Positions 1 to 8,428 are shown, counted from the first letter of the stretch. The stretch is DNA of 64,000 bases from Pseudomonadota bacterium (GCA_016705325.1 JADIYJ010000030.1:84265-148264), one strand, 5' to 3'. The notes: generated from the sequence alone by a model not told the origin. Made by a program: numbers and translations.

Positions 1-127
1 GATCCGTGGCGCCGTGCCGGGATCGGCGGGCGGCGAAGTGATCGTGCGTCCTTCCTTGAAGGCGGCTCGCCTGGCGAAGCGCAAGATGCTGGCGCCGAAG
101 CAGCCGGCCGCCAAGACGAAGAAGTAG
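1..127 (+). CDS. rplC: 50S ribosomal protein L3, C-terminal end (partial)
   Basis: Only the last 41 codons are in the window, read in the second frame and ending in TAG. The translated tail begins IRGAVPGSAGGEVIVRPS and ends in a Lys/Ala-rich stretch. The GAVPG...GGEVIV segment is the characteristic C-terminus of bacterial L3, an early-assembly 23S rRNA-binding protein near the peptidyl transferase centre. It lies 30 bp before rplD, the normal S10-operon order, which supports the call despite truncation at the window edge. Confidence 0.93.
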   Translation, partial: IRGAVPGSAGGEVIVRPSLKAARLAKRKMLAPKQPAAKTKK

Positions 128-157
128 CCCGCCCCGGAAAAATGACGGGAAACTGAC

Positions 158-769
158 ATGGCAACCCAACTCAAGCTCCAGCAGGGCGGCAACAGCATCG
201 AAGTGTCCGAGAAGACCTTCGGCCGCGAATACAACGAGGCCCTCGTGCACCAGGTCGTCACTGCCTACATGGCAGCGGGTCGCGCCGGCACCAAGCGCCA
301 GAAGAGCAAGGCTGAAGTCCGCGGCGGCGGCATCAAGCCGTGGAAGCAGAAGGGCGGCGGTCGCGCCCGTGCCGGCTCCATCCGCAGCCCGATCTGGGTC
401 GGCGGTGGCCGCGCCTTTGCAGCCCGCCCGCGCGATTTCTCGCAGAAGGTCAACCGCAAGATGTACCGCGGCGCCATCGCTGCGCTGCTGTCCGAGCTGG
501 CTCGCCTCGAGCGCCTGACGGTCGTCGAATCGTTCGCGCTCGAAGCGCCGAAGACCAGGATGCTCGCCGCGAAGCTCAAGGAGCTGGGTCTCGATGACGT
601 GCTGATCGTCGTCGAAGCCTATGACGAGAAGCTCGAGCTGGCGTCGCGCAATCTGCACGGCGTCACGGTCCTGCCGGTTACGGCGGTCGACCCGGTGAGC
701 CTGCTCCGCCACGAGCGCGTGCTCGCGACGGTCGGTGCCGTTCGCATGCTCGAGGAGAAGCTGGCATGA
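158..769 (+). CDS. rplD: 50S ribosomal protein L4
   Basis: This 203-residue protein has the usual bacterial L4 length. It shows the central basic loop (GGGIKPWKQKGGGRARAG, near residues 57-74) that reaches into the ribosomal exit tunnel. In E. coli L4 also represses the S10 operon; whether that happens here cannot be seen, because the operon leader lies outside the window. The stop codon overlaps the rplW start (ATGA), indicating translational coupling. Confidence 0.98.
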   Translation: MATQLKLQQGGNSIEVSEKTFGREYNEALVHQVVTAYMAAGRAGTKRQKSKAEVRGGGIKPWKQKGGGRARAGSIRSPIWVGGGRAFAARPRDFSQKVNRKMYRGAIAALLSELARLERLTVVESFALEAPKTRMLAAKLKELGLDDVLIVVEAYDEKLELASRNLHGVTVLPVTAVDPVSLLRHERVLATVGAVRMLEEKLA

Positions 770-1068
770 GCAGCAAAGAGCGTTTGATGCAGGTGCTGGT
801 TGCGCCGCACGTGTCCGAAAAGGCCGCGCGCGCATCCGAGCAGGGCAACCAGATGGTGTTCCGCGTCGCGCGCGATGCCACCAAGCCCGAGATCAAGGCG
901 GCCGTCGAGCTGATGTTCGAAGTCAAGGTCGACGCCGTGCAGGTCGTGAACGTGATGGGCAAGGCGAAGCGCTTTGGCGGTCGGCCGGGCAAGCGTTCGG
1001 ACTGGAAGAAGGCCTACGTGAAGCTCGCGCAGGGCCAGACGATCGATTTCGCCGGCGCCGAAAAGTAG
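766..1068 (+). CDS. rplW: 50S ribosomal protein L23
   Basis: At 100 residues this matches the L23 family. The start overlaps the rplD stop by 4 bp. Family signatures include an N-terminal LVAPHVSEKA and the segment VKVDAVQVVNVMGKAKR that leads into the basic extended loop. L23 lines the polypeptide exit and is the docking site for trigger factor and SRP in known bacteria. Confidence 0.98.
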   Translation: MSSKERLMQVLVAPHVSEKAARASEQGNQMVFRVARDATKPEIKAAVELMFEVKVDAVQVVNVMGKAKRFGGRPGKRSDWKKAYVKLAQGQTIDFAGAEK

Positions 1069-1100
1069 TCGGCACCGGCAAAGCAGACGGAAGCTAACCA

Positions 1101-1925
1101 ATGGCTCTCATCAAGACCAAACCGACGTCGCCGGGCCGCCGCTTCGTCGTGAAGGCGGACCGCTCGCACCTGCACAAGGGCGAGCCGGTGCACGCGCTCA
1201 CGGCTGCGAAGCAGCGCACGGGCGCCCGCAACAACATGGGCCGGCAGACGACGCGCCACAAGGGCGGCGGTCATGCCAGGCGCTATCGCGTCGTCGACTT
1301 CGTGCGCAACAAGGACGGCGTGCCGGGCAAGGTCGAGCATCTCGAGTACGACCCGAACCGCAACGCGCATCTCGCCCTGGTGCTCTACGCCGACGGCGAG
1401 CGCCGCTACATCCTCGCCCCGAAGGGCGTCGGTGCGGGCGATGCGATCGTCTCGGGCGTCGATGCCCCGATCAAGTCGGGCAACGCGCTGCCGCTGCGCA
1501 ACATCCCGATCGGCTCGCTCGTGCACAACGTCGAGCTGAAGCCCGGCCGTGGCGGCCAGCTCGGCCGCAGCGCCGGCGCCTCGGTGCAGCTGGTCGCGCG
1601 CGAAGGCCTGTACGCGACGATCCGCCTGCGCTCGACCGAGATGCGCAAGGTGCACGTCGACTGCCGCGCCACGATCGGCGAGGTCGGCAACGAAGAAAAC
1701 AACCTGATCGTCTACGGCAAGGCTGGCGCGAAGCGCTGGCGCGGCATTCGTCCGACGGTCCGCGGCGTGGTCATGAACCCCGTCGACCATCCGCACGGCG
1801 GTGGTGAGGGCAAGTCCGGCCAGGGCAACCCGCACCCGGTTTCGCCGTGGGGCTGGAAGACGAAGGGCAAGAAGACCCGCACCAACAAGCGCACGTCCGG
1901 ACTCATCATCCGGCGCCGTAACTGA
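1101..1925 (+). CDS. rplB: 50S ribosomal protein L2
   Basis: This 274-residue L2 is full length. It contains the conserved C-terminal NPVDHPHGGGEGK motif, whose histidine sits close to the peptidyl transferase centre, and ends in the typical basic tail (GLIIRRRN). L2 is a primary 23S rRNA binder needed for subunit association. It lies 32 bp after rplW and 18 bp before rpsS in standard S10-operon order. Confidence 0.98.
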   Translation: MALIKTKPTSPGRRFVVKADRSHLHKGEPVHALTAAKQRTGARNNMGRQTTRHKGGGHARRYRVVDFVRNKDGVPGKVEHLEYDPNRNAHLALVLYADGERRYILAPKGVGAGDAIVSGVDAPIKSGNALPLRNIPIGSLVHNVELKPGRGGQLGRSAGASVQLVAREGLYATIRLRSTEMRKVHVDCRATIGEVGNEENNLIVYGKAGAKRWRGIRPTVRGVVMNPVDHPHGGGEGKSGQGNPHPVSPWGWKTKGKKTRTNKRTSGLIIRRRN

Positions 1926-1943
1926 GCCTGAGAGGAGCTGCCA

Positions 1944-2222
1944 GTGCCCCGTTCAGTCAAGAAAGGCCCGTTCATCGACGCCCACCTCGCCAGAAAGGTG
2001 GCTGTCGCGTCGGAAAAGAACGATCGCCGTCCGATCAAGACGTGGTCGCGCCGTTCCATGGTCCTCCCGGACATGGTCGGCCTGACGATCGCCGTCCACA
2101 ACGGCAAGCAGCACATCCCCGTGCTGGTCTCCGAGAACATGGTCGGCCACAAGCTGGGCGAGTTCGCCCCGACGCGCACCTTCAGGGGTCACTCGGGCGA
2201 CAGAAAGGCGTCCTCGGAGTAA
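1944..2222 (+). CDS. rpsS: 30S ribosomal protein S19
   Basis: This 92-residue S19 begins MPRSVKKGPFIDAHL. The start codon is GTG with a GAGGAG Shine-Dalgarno sequence just upstream (around 1932). The conserved HNGKQHIPVLV and the GHKLGEFAPTRTFRGH segment at the end are family hallmarks. S19 forms a complex with S13 in the 30S head, contacting the A-site finger and tRNA. Confidence 0.98.
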   Translation: MPRSVKKGPFIDAHLARKVAVASEKNDRRPIKTWSRRSMVLPDMVGLTIAVHNGKQHIPVLVSENMVGHKLGEFAPTRTFRGHSGDRKASSE

Positions 2223-2225
2223 GCC

Positions 2226-2567
2226 ATGCAAGTCGCAGCAAAGCTCAAGTACGCGCGCATCTCGGCGCAGAAGTGCCGCCTGGTCGCCGACATGGTCCGC
2301 GGCAAGCCCGTGGGCCAGGCGCTCTCGACGTTGCGCTTCACGCCGAAGAAAGGCGCCGACCTGGTCCGCAAGGTGCTGGAGTCGGCGATTGCCAACGCCG
2401 AGAACAACCACAACGCGGACATCGACGCGCTGAAGGTCGACCTCATCTACATCGACGAGGCTCCGAGCCTGAAGCGGTTCCACGCGCGCGCCAAGGGCCG
2501 CGGCAACCGCATCGTCAAGCGCAACAGCCACATCACGATCCTCGTCGGCGACGGCCGCAAAGACTGA
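2226..2567 (+). CDS. rplV: 50S ribosomal protein L22
   Basis: A 113-residue L22 of normal length. It has the N-terminal KYARISAQKCRLVADMVRG region and the C-terminal beta-hairpin tip around FHARAKGRGNRI, which projects into the exit tunnel and is where macrolide resistance changes map in other bacteria. It follows rpsS by 3 bp. Confidence 0.98.
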   Translation: MQVAAKLKYARISAQKCRLVADMVRGKPVGQALSTLRFTPKKGADLVRKVLESAIANAENNHNADIDALKVDLIYIDEAPSLKRFHARAKGRGNRIVKRNSHITILVGDGRKD

Positions 2568-2581
2568 GGGAGCCAGAGCTC

Positions 2582-3277
2582 ATGGGTCAGAAGGTCAATC
2601 CGGTCGGCATTCGTCTCGGCATCACGCGCGACTGGACGTCGCGGTGGTACGCGAACAAGCGCACGTTCCCGATCTACATCCTGCAGGACTGGCAGGTCCG
2701 CGACTTCCTGAAGAAGAAGCTGTCGGAAGCATCGGTGAGCCGCATTCACATCGAACGCGCCGCGCGCAAGGCCAACATCACGATCCACACGGCCCGCCCG
2801 GGCGTGGTGATCGGCAAGAAGGGCGAAGACATCGAGCGTCTGCGCCAGGAAGTCGCGAAGCTGATGAAGATGGGCTTCAACGACGTCCGCCTCAACATCG
2901 CCGAGATCCGCAAGCCGGAACTCGACGCGCAGCTGGTGGCCGAGGGCATTGCCCAGCAGGTCGAGCGTCGCGTGATGTTCCGCCGCGCCATGAAGCGCGC
3001 GGTGATGAACACGATGCGCAGCGGTTCGCTCGGCGTGAAGGTGCGCCTGTCGGGCCGCCTGAACGGCTCGGAAATCGCACGCACGGAGTGGACCCGCGAG
3101 GGCCGCATCCCGCTGCACACGTTCCGCGCCGACATTGACTACGGCACGGCCGAAGCCCGCACGACGTATGGCGTCATCGGCGTGAAGGTCTGGATTTTCA
3201 AGGGCGAAGTCTTCGACCAGCCGACGCCGATGGGCGCGAGCGTCGAGGCGACCCCAGCCGCGGAGCAGACGGCCTGA
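2582..3277 (+). CDS. rpsC: 30S ribosomal protein S3
   Basis: The chosen ATG gives MGQKVNPVGIRLGITRDW, the invariant S3 N-terminus, and a 231-residue protein; the reading frame is open further upstream but that part is not S3. A KH RNA-binding domain (GVVIGKKGEDIERLR) is visible near residues 76-90. S3 lies at the mRNA entry channel and has helicase-like unwinding activity in E. coli. The Ala/Glu-rich C-terminal tail is variable in the family. Confidence 0.98.
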   Translation: MGQKVNPVGIRLGITRDWTSRWYANKRTFPIYILQDWQVRDFLKKKLSEASVSRIHIERAARKANITIHTARPGVVIGKKGEDIERLRQEVAKLMKMGFNDVRLNIAEIRKPELDAQLVAEGIAQQVERRVMFRRAMKRAVMNTMRSGSLGVKVRLSGRLNGSEIARTEWTREGRIPLHTFRADIDYGTAEARTTYGVIGVKVWIFKGEVFDQPTPMGASVEATPAAEQTA

Positions 3278-3322
3278 GGCCCCGAGCCTTGGAGCCTGTG
3301 CGACGGACGGAGTGACAACGCC

Positions 3323-3736
3323 ATGATGCAACCGAAGCGAACCAAGTATCGCAAGCAGTTCAAGGGCCGCAACGCAGGCCTCGCCCATCGCGGGTCGAGC
3401 GTCTCGTTCGGCGACTACGGGCTGAAGGCGACGAGCCGCGCCCGCATGACTGCGCGCGAGATCGAAGCCGCCCGTCGCGCGATGACGCGCTACGTGAAGC
3501 GCGGCGGCCAGGTCTGGATCCGGGTGTTCCCGGACGTGCCGGTCAGCAAGAAGCCGCTCGAAGTCCGCATGGGCTCCGGCAAGGGCAACGTCGAGTACTA
3601 CGTCGCGCGCGTGCAGCCCGGCAAGGTGCTCTTCGAGATGGAAGGCGTGACCGAAGAGATCGCGCGCGAGGCGTTCCGCCTTGCCGCCAGCAAGCTCTCG
3701 GTCGAGACGATGTTCGTCAAGCGACAGGTGCGCTGA
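3323..3736 (+). CDS. rplP: 50S ribosomal protein L16
   Basis: The 137-residue sequence starts MMQPKRTKYRKQFKGRN, matching the MLQPKRTKFRK start of known L16. The GSGKGNVEYYVARVQPG segment is conserved. L16 contacts the A-site tRNA elbow and is a late-assembling 50S protein. The stop overlaps the start of rpmC (TGATG). Confidence 0.98.
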   Translation: MMQPKRTKYRKQFKGRNAGLAHRGSSVSFGDYGLKATSRARMTAREIEAARRAMTRYVKRGGQVWIRVFPDVPVSKKPLEVRMGSGKGNVEYYVARVQPGKVLFEMEGVTEEIAREAFRLAASKLSVETMFVKRQVR

Positions 3737-3939
3737 TGAAGGCGAAAGAACTTCGGGTCAAGGGCTCCGCGGAACTGCGCGAGGAACTCCTCAAGCTGCG
3801 CCGCGAGCAGTTCAACCTGCGCATGGCGCAGGCGTCCGGTCAGGCTGCGAAGCCGGACCAGGCCGGCAAGGTGCGCCGCAACATCGCGCGCGTGAAGACG
3901 GTGCAGGGCGAACAGTCCCGCGCCAACAGGAGCAAGTGA
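3736..3939 (+). CDS. rpmC: 50S ribosomal protein L29
   Basis: This 67-residue protein has the two-helix L29 fold signature: KELRVKGSAELREELLKLRREQFNLRMAQASGQ followed by the RRNIARVKT segment, with residues in the usual spacing. L29 sits next to L23 at the tunnel exit. It overlaps rplP upstream and rpsQ downstream by one base each, so the three genes are translationally coupled. Confidence 0.95.
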   Translation: MKAKELRVKGSAELREELLKLRREQFNLRMAQASGQAAKPDQAGKVRRNIARVKTVQGEQSRANRSK

Positions 3940-4235
3940 TGAGCGAGCAGCAGCAGGCCCAGCCCCAGGCGGCGAGCGAAGCCGGTGCCCAGCACACGCT
4001 GACGGGCACGGTCGTCAGCGCCAAGATGACCAAGACCATTGCGGTCACGGTCGAGCGCCTCGTCAAGCACGGGCGTTACAGCAAGTTCATCCGCCGCACC
4101 ACCAAGCTCCTCGCGCACGACGAGAACTCGGAGTGCAGGGAAGGCGACGTCGTCGACATCGCCGAATGCCGCCGCCTTTCGGCCCGCAAGGCCTGGAAGG
4201 TCGTGCGCGTCGTCAAGCGCGCCGGCGCCGTCTGA
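3939..4235 (+). CDS. rpsQ: 30S ribosomal protein S17
   Basis: The start was placed at the ATG overlapping the rpmC stop, giving 98 residues. The core has the S17 OB-fold motif GTVVSAKMTKTIAVTVERL and the HDENSECREGDVV loop. The N-terminus carries a Gln/Ala-rich extension of about 20 residues (MSEQQQAQPQAASEAGAQ) before the core, longer than in E. coli. S17 is a primary 16S rRNA-binding protein. Confidence 0.96.
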   Translation: MSEQQQAQPQAASEAGAQHTLTGTVVSAKMTKTIAVTVERLVKHGRYSKFIRRTTKLLAHDENSECREGDVVDIAECRRLSARKAWKVVRVVKRAGAV

Positions 4236-4258
4236 GCTGCAGCAGAAGGACTACTGAA

Positions 4259-4627
4259 ATGATCCAGATGCGGACAATGCTCGCGGCCGCCGACAACAGC
4301 GGCGCCAAGCGGCTCATGTGCATCAAGGTGCTCGGCGGCTCCAAGCGCCGCTATGCCACCGTGGGCGACGTGATCAAGGTGAGCGTCAAGGACGCCATCC
4401 CGCGCGGCAAGGTCAAGAAGGGCGAAGTTTACGACGCCGTGGTGGTACGCACCGCGTTCGGCGTGCGCCGGCCGGACGGTTCGCTGATCCGCTTCGACGG
4501 CAACGCCGCCGTGCTGCTCACGAACAAGCTCGAGCCGATCGGCACCCGTATTTTCGGACCGGTCACACGCGAACTGCGCACGACGCAGTTCATGAAGATC
4601 ATCTCGCTCGCGCCCGAAGTGCTGTAA
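4259..4627 (+). CDS. rplN: 50S ribosomal protein L14
   Basis: A 122-residue L14 with the canonical start MIQMRTMLAAADNSGAKRL. The open frame extends upstream into rpsQ, but only this ATG gives the family N-terminus. The LRTTQFMKIISLAPEVL C-terminus is characteristic. L14 forms an intersubunit bridge and, notably for this window, is the known ribosomal partner of the silencing factor RsfS encoded at about 46.2 kb. Confidence 0.98.
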   Translation: MIQMRTMLAAADNSGAKRLMCIKVLGGSKRRYATVGDVIKVSVKDAIPRGKVKKGEVYDAVVVRTAFGVRRPDGSLIRFDGNAAVLLTNKLEPIGTRIFGPVTRELRTTQFMKIISLAPEVL

Positions 4628-4660
4628 GCACGGCGCGCGCAAGGTTCGAGGACAAAGGGT

Positions 4661-4975
4661 ATGAACAAGATCCGCAAGGGCGACGAAGTCGTCGTCATCA
4701 CCGGCCGCGACAAGGGCCGGCGCGGCACCGTCATCCGCGTGCTGGGTGAAAAGGTGCTGGTCGAGAACGTGAACATGGTCAAGCGCCATACGCGTCCCAA
4801 TCCGCAGAAGGGCACGCAGGGCGGCATCGTCGAGAAGGAGGCCTACCTCCACCTCTCGAACGTGCAGCTCTGGAACCCGGTTGCGAAGAAGGGCGACCGC
4901 GTGGGCATCCGCACGCTCGCCGACGGACGTCGGGTGCGTTTTTTCAAGTCCAACGACGAAGTCGTGGACGCCTGA
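4661..4975 (+). CDS. rplX: 50S ribosomal protein L24
   Basis: This 104-residue protein has the KOW motif near its N-terminus (GDEVVVITGRDKGRRGTVIR) and the conserved GGIVEKEAYLHLSNVQLW. L24 is one of two assembly-initiator proteins of the 50S subunit. It begins the canonical rplX-rplE-rpsN-rpsH order. Confidence 0.98.
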   Translation: MNKIRKGDEVVVITGRDKGRRGTVIRVLGEKVLVENVNMVKRHTRPNPQKGTQGGIVEKEAYLHLSNVQLWNPVAKKGDRVGIRTLADGRRVRFFKSNDEVVDA

Positions 4976-4991
4976 ATCGAGGTCGGATGAG

Positions 4992-5532
4992 ATGGCAAGG
5001 CTGCAGAAAATCTACCGGGACGAGATCGTCGCCAAGCTCATGACGAGCCTGACGGTGACCAATCCCATGCAGGTGCCGAAGATCACCAAGATCTCGGTGA
5101 ACATGGGCGTGGGCGAAGCCGTTGCCGACAAGAAGGCAATGGACGGCGCCGTGAACGACCTGACGGCGCTCACCGGCCAGAAGCCGGTGGTGACGAAGTC
5201 GCGCAAGGCGATCGCGGCGTTCAAGCTGCGCGCGGGCGTGCCGGTCGGCTGCGCGCGTGACGCTGCGCGGCGCCCGCATGTACGAGTTCCTCGACCGCCT
5301 GATCAACGTGGCGATGCCGCGCATCCGCGACTTCCGCGGCGTGTCGGCCCGCTCGTTCGACGGCCGTGGCAACTACACGTTCGGCGTCAAGGAACAGATC
5401 ATCTTCCCGGAAATCGCCTACGACCAGGTCGACGCGATCCGCGGGATGGACATCACGATCACGACGACGGCACGCGACGACCGGGAAGGCCGGGCGTTGC
5501 TCGAATCCTTCAACTTCCCGTTCCGCAAGTAG
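4992..5532 (+). CDS. rplE: 50S ribosomal protein L5, interrupted by a single-base frameshift
   Basis: The N-terminal half (MARLQKIYRDEIVAKL ... LRAGVPVGC) reads from 4992. The C-terminal half (VTLRGARMYEFLDRLINVAM ... ESFNFPFRK) continues one base later, in another frame. The switch is in the GCGCGC tract at 5251-5256. Removing one G restores the expected VGCRVTLRGARMYEF and a normal-length L5 of about 179 residues. L5 carries the 5S rRNA and is essential, so an extra base from sequencing or assembly error is more likely than a broken gene. Confidence 0.93.
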
Positions 5533-5542
5533 GACAGGAAAC

Positions 5543-5848
5543 ATGGCGAAGACCAGCATGATCATGCGCGAGAAGCGCCGCGAGAAGCTCGTGAAGCAGC
5601 ACGCTGCCAAACGGGCCCAGCTCAAGGAAGCCATCCGCAGCCCGAAGTCCACGGATGCCGAGCGGGAAGAGGCGCAGCGCAAGCTGAATGCCATGCCGCG
5701 CGACTCCAGCCCCTCGCGGGTGCGCAACCGCTGCGCGATCACCGGCCGCTCCCGCGGCGTCTACCGTAAGTTCGGCCTCGGGCGCCAGAAGCTGCGCGAA
5801 GCCACGATGCGCGGTGACGTCCCGGGCCTCGGCAAGGCCAGCTGGTAA
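5543..5848 (+). CDS. rpsN: 30S ribosomal protein S14 (zinc-free form)
   Basis: Starting at the ATG 10 bp after rplE gives 101 residues beginning MAKTSMIMREKRREKL. The protein is the long form of S14 and lacks the paired CxxC zinc ligands of the short form. The NRCAITGRSRGVYRKFGLGR segment is strongly conserved. S14 joins the 30S head late in assembly. Confidence 0.97.
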   Translation: MAKTSMIMREKRREKLVKQHAAKRAQLKEAIRSPKSTDAEREEAQRKLNAMPRDSSPSRVRNRCAITGRSRGVYRKFGLGRQKLREATMRGDVPGLGKASW

Positions 5849-5869
5849 GCCGGGTACTGGAGTAACAGC

Positions 5870-6265
5870 ATGAGCATGTCGGATCCCATCGCGGACTTCC
5901 TCACCCGCATTCGCAACGGCCAGCTCTCGGGCAAGCCCGAGATCGCCGCGCCGTCGTCGCGAGTCAAGCTGGCTTTGGCCAAGGTGTTGAAGGACGAAGG
6001 CTACATCGAAGACTTCGCCATCGACGGCGAGGCCAGCAAGCCGACCGTCAAGGTGCGCCTGAAGTATTACCAGGGCCGCCCGGTCATCGAACGCATCGAG
6101 CGCGTGAGCCGTCCCGGCCTGCGCATCTACAAGGCGAAGGACGAGTTGCCGAAGATTCTCGGCGGCATGGGCGTGGCGATCATCTCGACCTCCAAGGGCG
6201 TGATGACCGACCGTGAAGCCCGCGCCGGCGGACACGGCGGCGAAGTGCTCTGCATCGTGTCGTAA
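5870..6265 (+). CDS. rpsH: 30S ribosomal protein S8
   Basis: A 131-residue S8 starting MSMSDPIADFLTRIRNGQ, with the C-terminal ISTSKGVMTDREARA signature that contacts 16S rRNA. In E. coli S8 represses the spc operon by binding its mRNA near rplE; no such site was checked by folding here. A second ATG two codons in is an alternative start. Confidence 0.97.
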   Translation: MSMSDPIADFLTRIRNGQLSGKPEIAAPSSRVKLALAKVLKDEGYIEDFAIDGEASKPTVKVRLKYYQGRPVIERIERVSRPGLRIYKAKDELPKILGGMGVAIISTSKGVMTDREARAGGHGGEVLCIVS

Positions 6266-6294
6266 GGCACGGCGCAAGGAACAGGACCAAGACC

Positions 6295-6828
6295 ATGTCA
6301 CGAGTTGCAAAAAGGCCGGTCACGCTGCCCAAGGGCGTCACCCACGCGGTCGACGGCAGCACCGTCACCGTCAAGGGCGCCAAGGGCGCGCTCAAGCTGC
6401 CGCTGCGTCCGGGCCTGAGCCTGGTGCAGGAAGGCAGCGACATCCGCATCGAAATTGCGGAGCGCAACAAGGAGTCGCTGATGCACGCCGGCTCGCTCCG
6501 TTCGCACCTCGCGAACGTGGTGCAGGGCGTGTCGCAGGGCTACGAGAAGAAGCTCGAACTCGTGGGCGTCGGCTACCGTGCCGCGGCCCAGGGCAGGAAG
6601 CTGAACCTGACGCTCGGCTTTTCCCATCCCGTCGAGTACGAGGTGCCGGAAGGCATCACGATCGAGACGCCGACGCAGACGGAAATCGTCGTCAAGGGCG
6701 CTGACAAGCAGCGGGTTGGCCAGGTGGCTGCGGAAATCCGCTCCTACCGTCCCCCCGAGCCCTACAAGGGCAAGGGCGTTCGTTATTCCGGTGAGCGCAT
6801 CGAGCTCAAGGAAACGAAGAAGAAGTAA
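6295..6828 (+). CDS. rplF: 50S ribosomal protein L6
   Basis: This 177-residue L6 contains the two repeated L6 domains. The C-terminal signature PPEPYKGKGVRYSGERI is intact and places the protein near the sarcin-ricin loop. Its TAA stop shares one base with the first possible rplR start. Confidence 0.98.
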   Translation: MSRVAKRPVTLPKGVTHAVDGSTVTVKGAKGALKLPLRPGLSLVQEGSDIRIEIAERNKESLMHAGSLRSHLANVVQGVSQGYEKKLELVGVGYRAAAQGRKLNLTLGFSHPVEYEVPEGITIETPTQTEIVVKGADKQRVGQVAAEIRSYRPPEPYKGKGVRYSGERIELKETKKK

Positions 6829-7190
6829 TGGGTGCCGCGATGGAAAAGAAAGTCAGTCGTCTGAAGAGAGCCCGCCGCAGTCGCGCGAAGATCCTGGAAC
6901 TTCGCGCCACCCGCCTGAGCGTGCATCGCACCGCGCAGCACATCTACGCGCAGATCTTCGACCCCCAGTCGAAGGTCATCGTGTCCGCGTCGACCCTGCA
7001 GAAGGATGTCGCCGAGGGCCTGAAGGGCACCGGCAACATCGAGGCGGCGAAAGCCGTCGGCAAGGCGATCGCCGAGCGTGCCAAGGCCAAGGGCGTGACC
7101 CAGGTCGCCTTCGACCGTTCGGGCTTCAAGTATCACGGGCGCATCAAGGCGCTTGCCGAAGCCGCGCGCGAAGCCGGCCTCGAGTTCTGA
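6828..7190 (+). CDS. rplR: 50S ribosomal protein L18
   Basis: L18 binds 5S rRNA together with L5. The conserved core RATRLSVHRTAQHIYAQ and the end FDRSGFKYHGRIKALAEAAR are clear. Two starts are possible: ATG 6828, overlapping the rplF stop and giving 120 residues, or ATG 6840, giving 116 residues that begin MEKKVSRLKRARRSR, closer to the E. coli N-terminus. The sequence does not settle which is used. Confidence 0.96.
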   Translation: MGAAMEKKVSRLKRARRSRAKILELRATRLSVHRTAQHIYAQIFDPQSKVIVSASTLQKDVAEGLKGTGNIEAAKAVGKAIAERAKAKGVTQVAFDRSGFKYHGRIKALAEAAREAGLEF

Positions 7191-7215
7191 GCCGCACAAG
7201 GTTCCAGGAGCAGCA

Positions 7216-7722
7216 ATGGCTAGAATCGAAAAAGTGGCGGCGGCGGACGAGTTCATCGAAAAGCTGGTGACCGTCAACCGCGTGTCCAAGACCGTGAAGG
7301 GCGGCAAGCAGTTCGGCTTCACCGCGCTCACGGTGGTGGGCGACGGCAACGGCCGCGTCGGCTTCGGTTACGGCAAGGCGCGTGAAGTGCCGGTCGCGAT
7401 CCAGAAGGCGATGCAGCAGGCGCGCAAGAACCTGGTCAACGTGCCGCTGCGCAATTCGACGCTGCACTTCGCGGTCGTCGGCAAGCACGGCACCGCCAAG
7501 GTGTACATGCAGCCGGCCGCCGACGGTACTGGCGTCATCGCGGGCGGCAGCATGCGCGCGGTGTTCGAGTGCGCCGGCGTGCGCAACGTGCTCGCGAAGT
7601 CGTACGGCTCGCGCAACCCGATCAACGTCGTGCGCGCCACGATGAACGCCCTGACCGGCATGCCGGCGCCGGAGCGCATCGCGGCCAAGCGCGGCAAGAC
7701 CATTGCCGAAATCACGGGCTGA
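7216..7722 (+). CDS. rpsE: 30S ribosomal protein S5
   Basis: The ATG at 7216 follows an AGGAG Shine-Dalgarno sequence and gives a 168-residue S5 beginning MARIEKVAAADEFIEKL. The dsRBD-like N-terminal domain contains the VNRVSKTVKGGKQFGF loop, where spectinomycin-resistance changes fall in other species. The GSMRAVFECAGVRNVLAKS segment is also conserved. Confidence 0.98.
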   Translation: MARIEKVAAADEFIEKLVTVNRVSKTVKGGKQFGFTALTVVGDGNGRVGFGYGKAREVPVAIQKAMQQARKNLVNVPLRNSTLHFAVVGKHGTAKVYMQPAADGTGVIAGGSMRAVFECAGVRNVLAKSYGSRNPINVVRATMNALTGMPAPERIAAKRGKTIAEITG

Positions 7723-7729
7723 CAGCGCC

Positions 7730-7933
7730 ATGGCAACCAAGAAAGACACCGCGGCCAGGAACGTCAAGGTGACCCTGGTGAAGAGCACCTTCGGCCAGAT
7801 TCACCGTCATCGCGCCACCGTGCGCGGGCTCGGCCTGCGCCGCATGAACCAGACGGTCGTCGTGGCCGACACTCCAGAGATCCGCGGCATGCTCAACGCG
7901 TCGCGGCACCTGCTCCGCGTCGAAGAGGCGTGA
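7730..7933 (+). CDS. rpmD: 50S ribosomal protein L30
   Basis: A 67-residue L30 with the conserved VTLVKSTFGQIHRHRATVRG and LGLRRMNQTVVV segments. The ATG at 7730 was chosen because the residues before it are not L30-like. It starts 8 bp after rpsE and ends 8 bp before rplO. Confidence 0.96.
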   Translation: MATKKDTAARNVKVTLVKSTFGQIHRHRATVRGLGLRRMNQTVVVADTPEIRGMLNASRHLLRVEEA

Positions 7934-7940
7934 CCAGATC

Positions 7941-8384
7941 ATGAAGCTCAACACCATCAGCCCGGCACCGGGCAGCAAGAAGACGCGCACTCGCGTCGGT
8001 CGCGGCGCGTCTGCCGGCCAGGGCAAGACCTGCGGCCGCGGCGTCAAGGGCCAGCGCGCCCGCAAGGGCGGCTATCACAAGGTCGGCTTCGAAGGCGGCC
8101 AGATGCCGCTGCAGCGCCGCCTGCCGAAGATCGGCTTCCGCTCGGCGCTTGGCCGCCGCACGGCCGAGGTGCGCCTGAGCGAGCTGCACAAGATCGAAGG
8201 CGGCAACATCGACCTTGCGATCCTCAAGAGCGCGAACCTGGTCCCGGCGAACACGCTGCAGGCCAAGATCGTGCTGTCGGGCGACGTGAAGTCGGCGTTT
8301 ACGGTGTCTGGTGTCGGCGTCACGAAGGGCGCCCGCGATGCCATCGAGAAGGCCGGCGGCAAGGTCGTCGAGGCGTCGGCCTGA
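7941..8384 (+). CDS. rplO: 50S ribosomal protein L15
   Basis: This 147-residue protein opens MKLNTISPAPGSKKTRTRVG. It shows the glycine-rich basic region around GRGVKGQRARKGGYHKVGFEGGQMPL that threads into 23S rRNA. L15 is a late-assembly 50S protein. It precedes secY in the standard order. Confidence 0.98.
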   Translation: MKLNTISPAPGSKKTRTRVGRGASAGQGKTCGRGVKGQRARKGGYHKVGFEGGQMPLQRRLPKIGFRSALGRRTAEVRLSELHKIEGGNIDLAILKSANLVPANTLQAKIVLSGDVKSAFTVSGVGVTKGARDAIEKAGGKVVEASA

Positions 8385-8428
8385 GCTCCGGCTCGGGTCT
8401 GCACACTACGCAAGCGTAAGGACAAGCA

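Noticed and set aside
5251..5256. Programmed frameshifting in rplE
   Set aside because: There is no slippery heptamer or following pseudoknot-like element that I can see, and L5 is not known to use frameshifting; an indel error is simpler.
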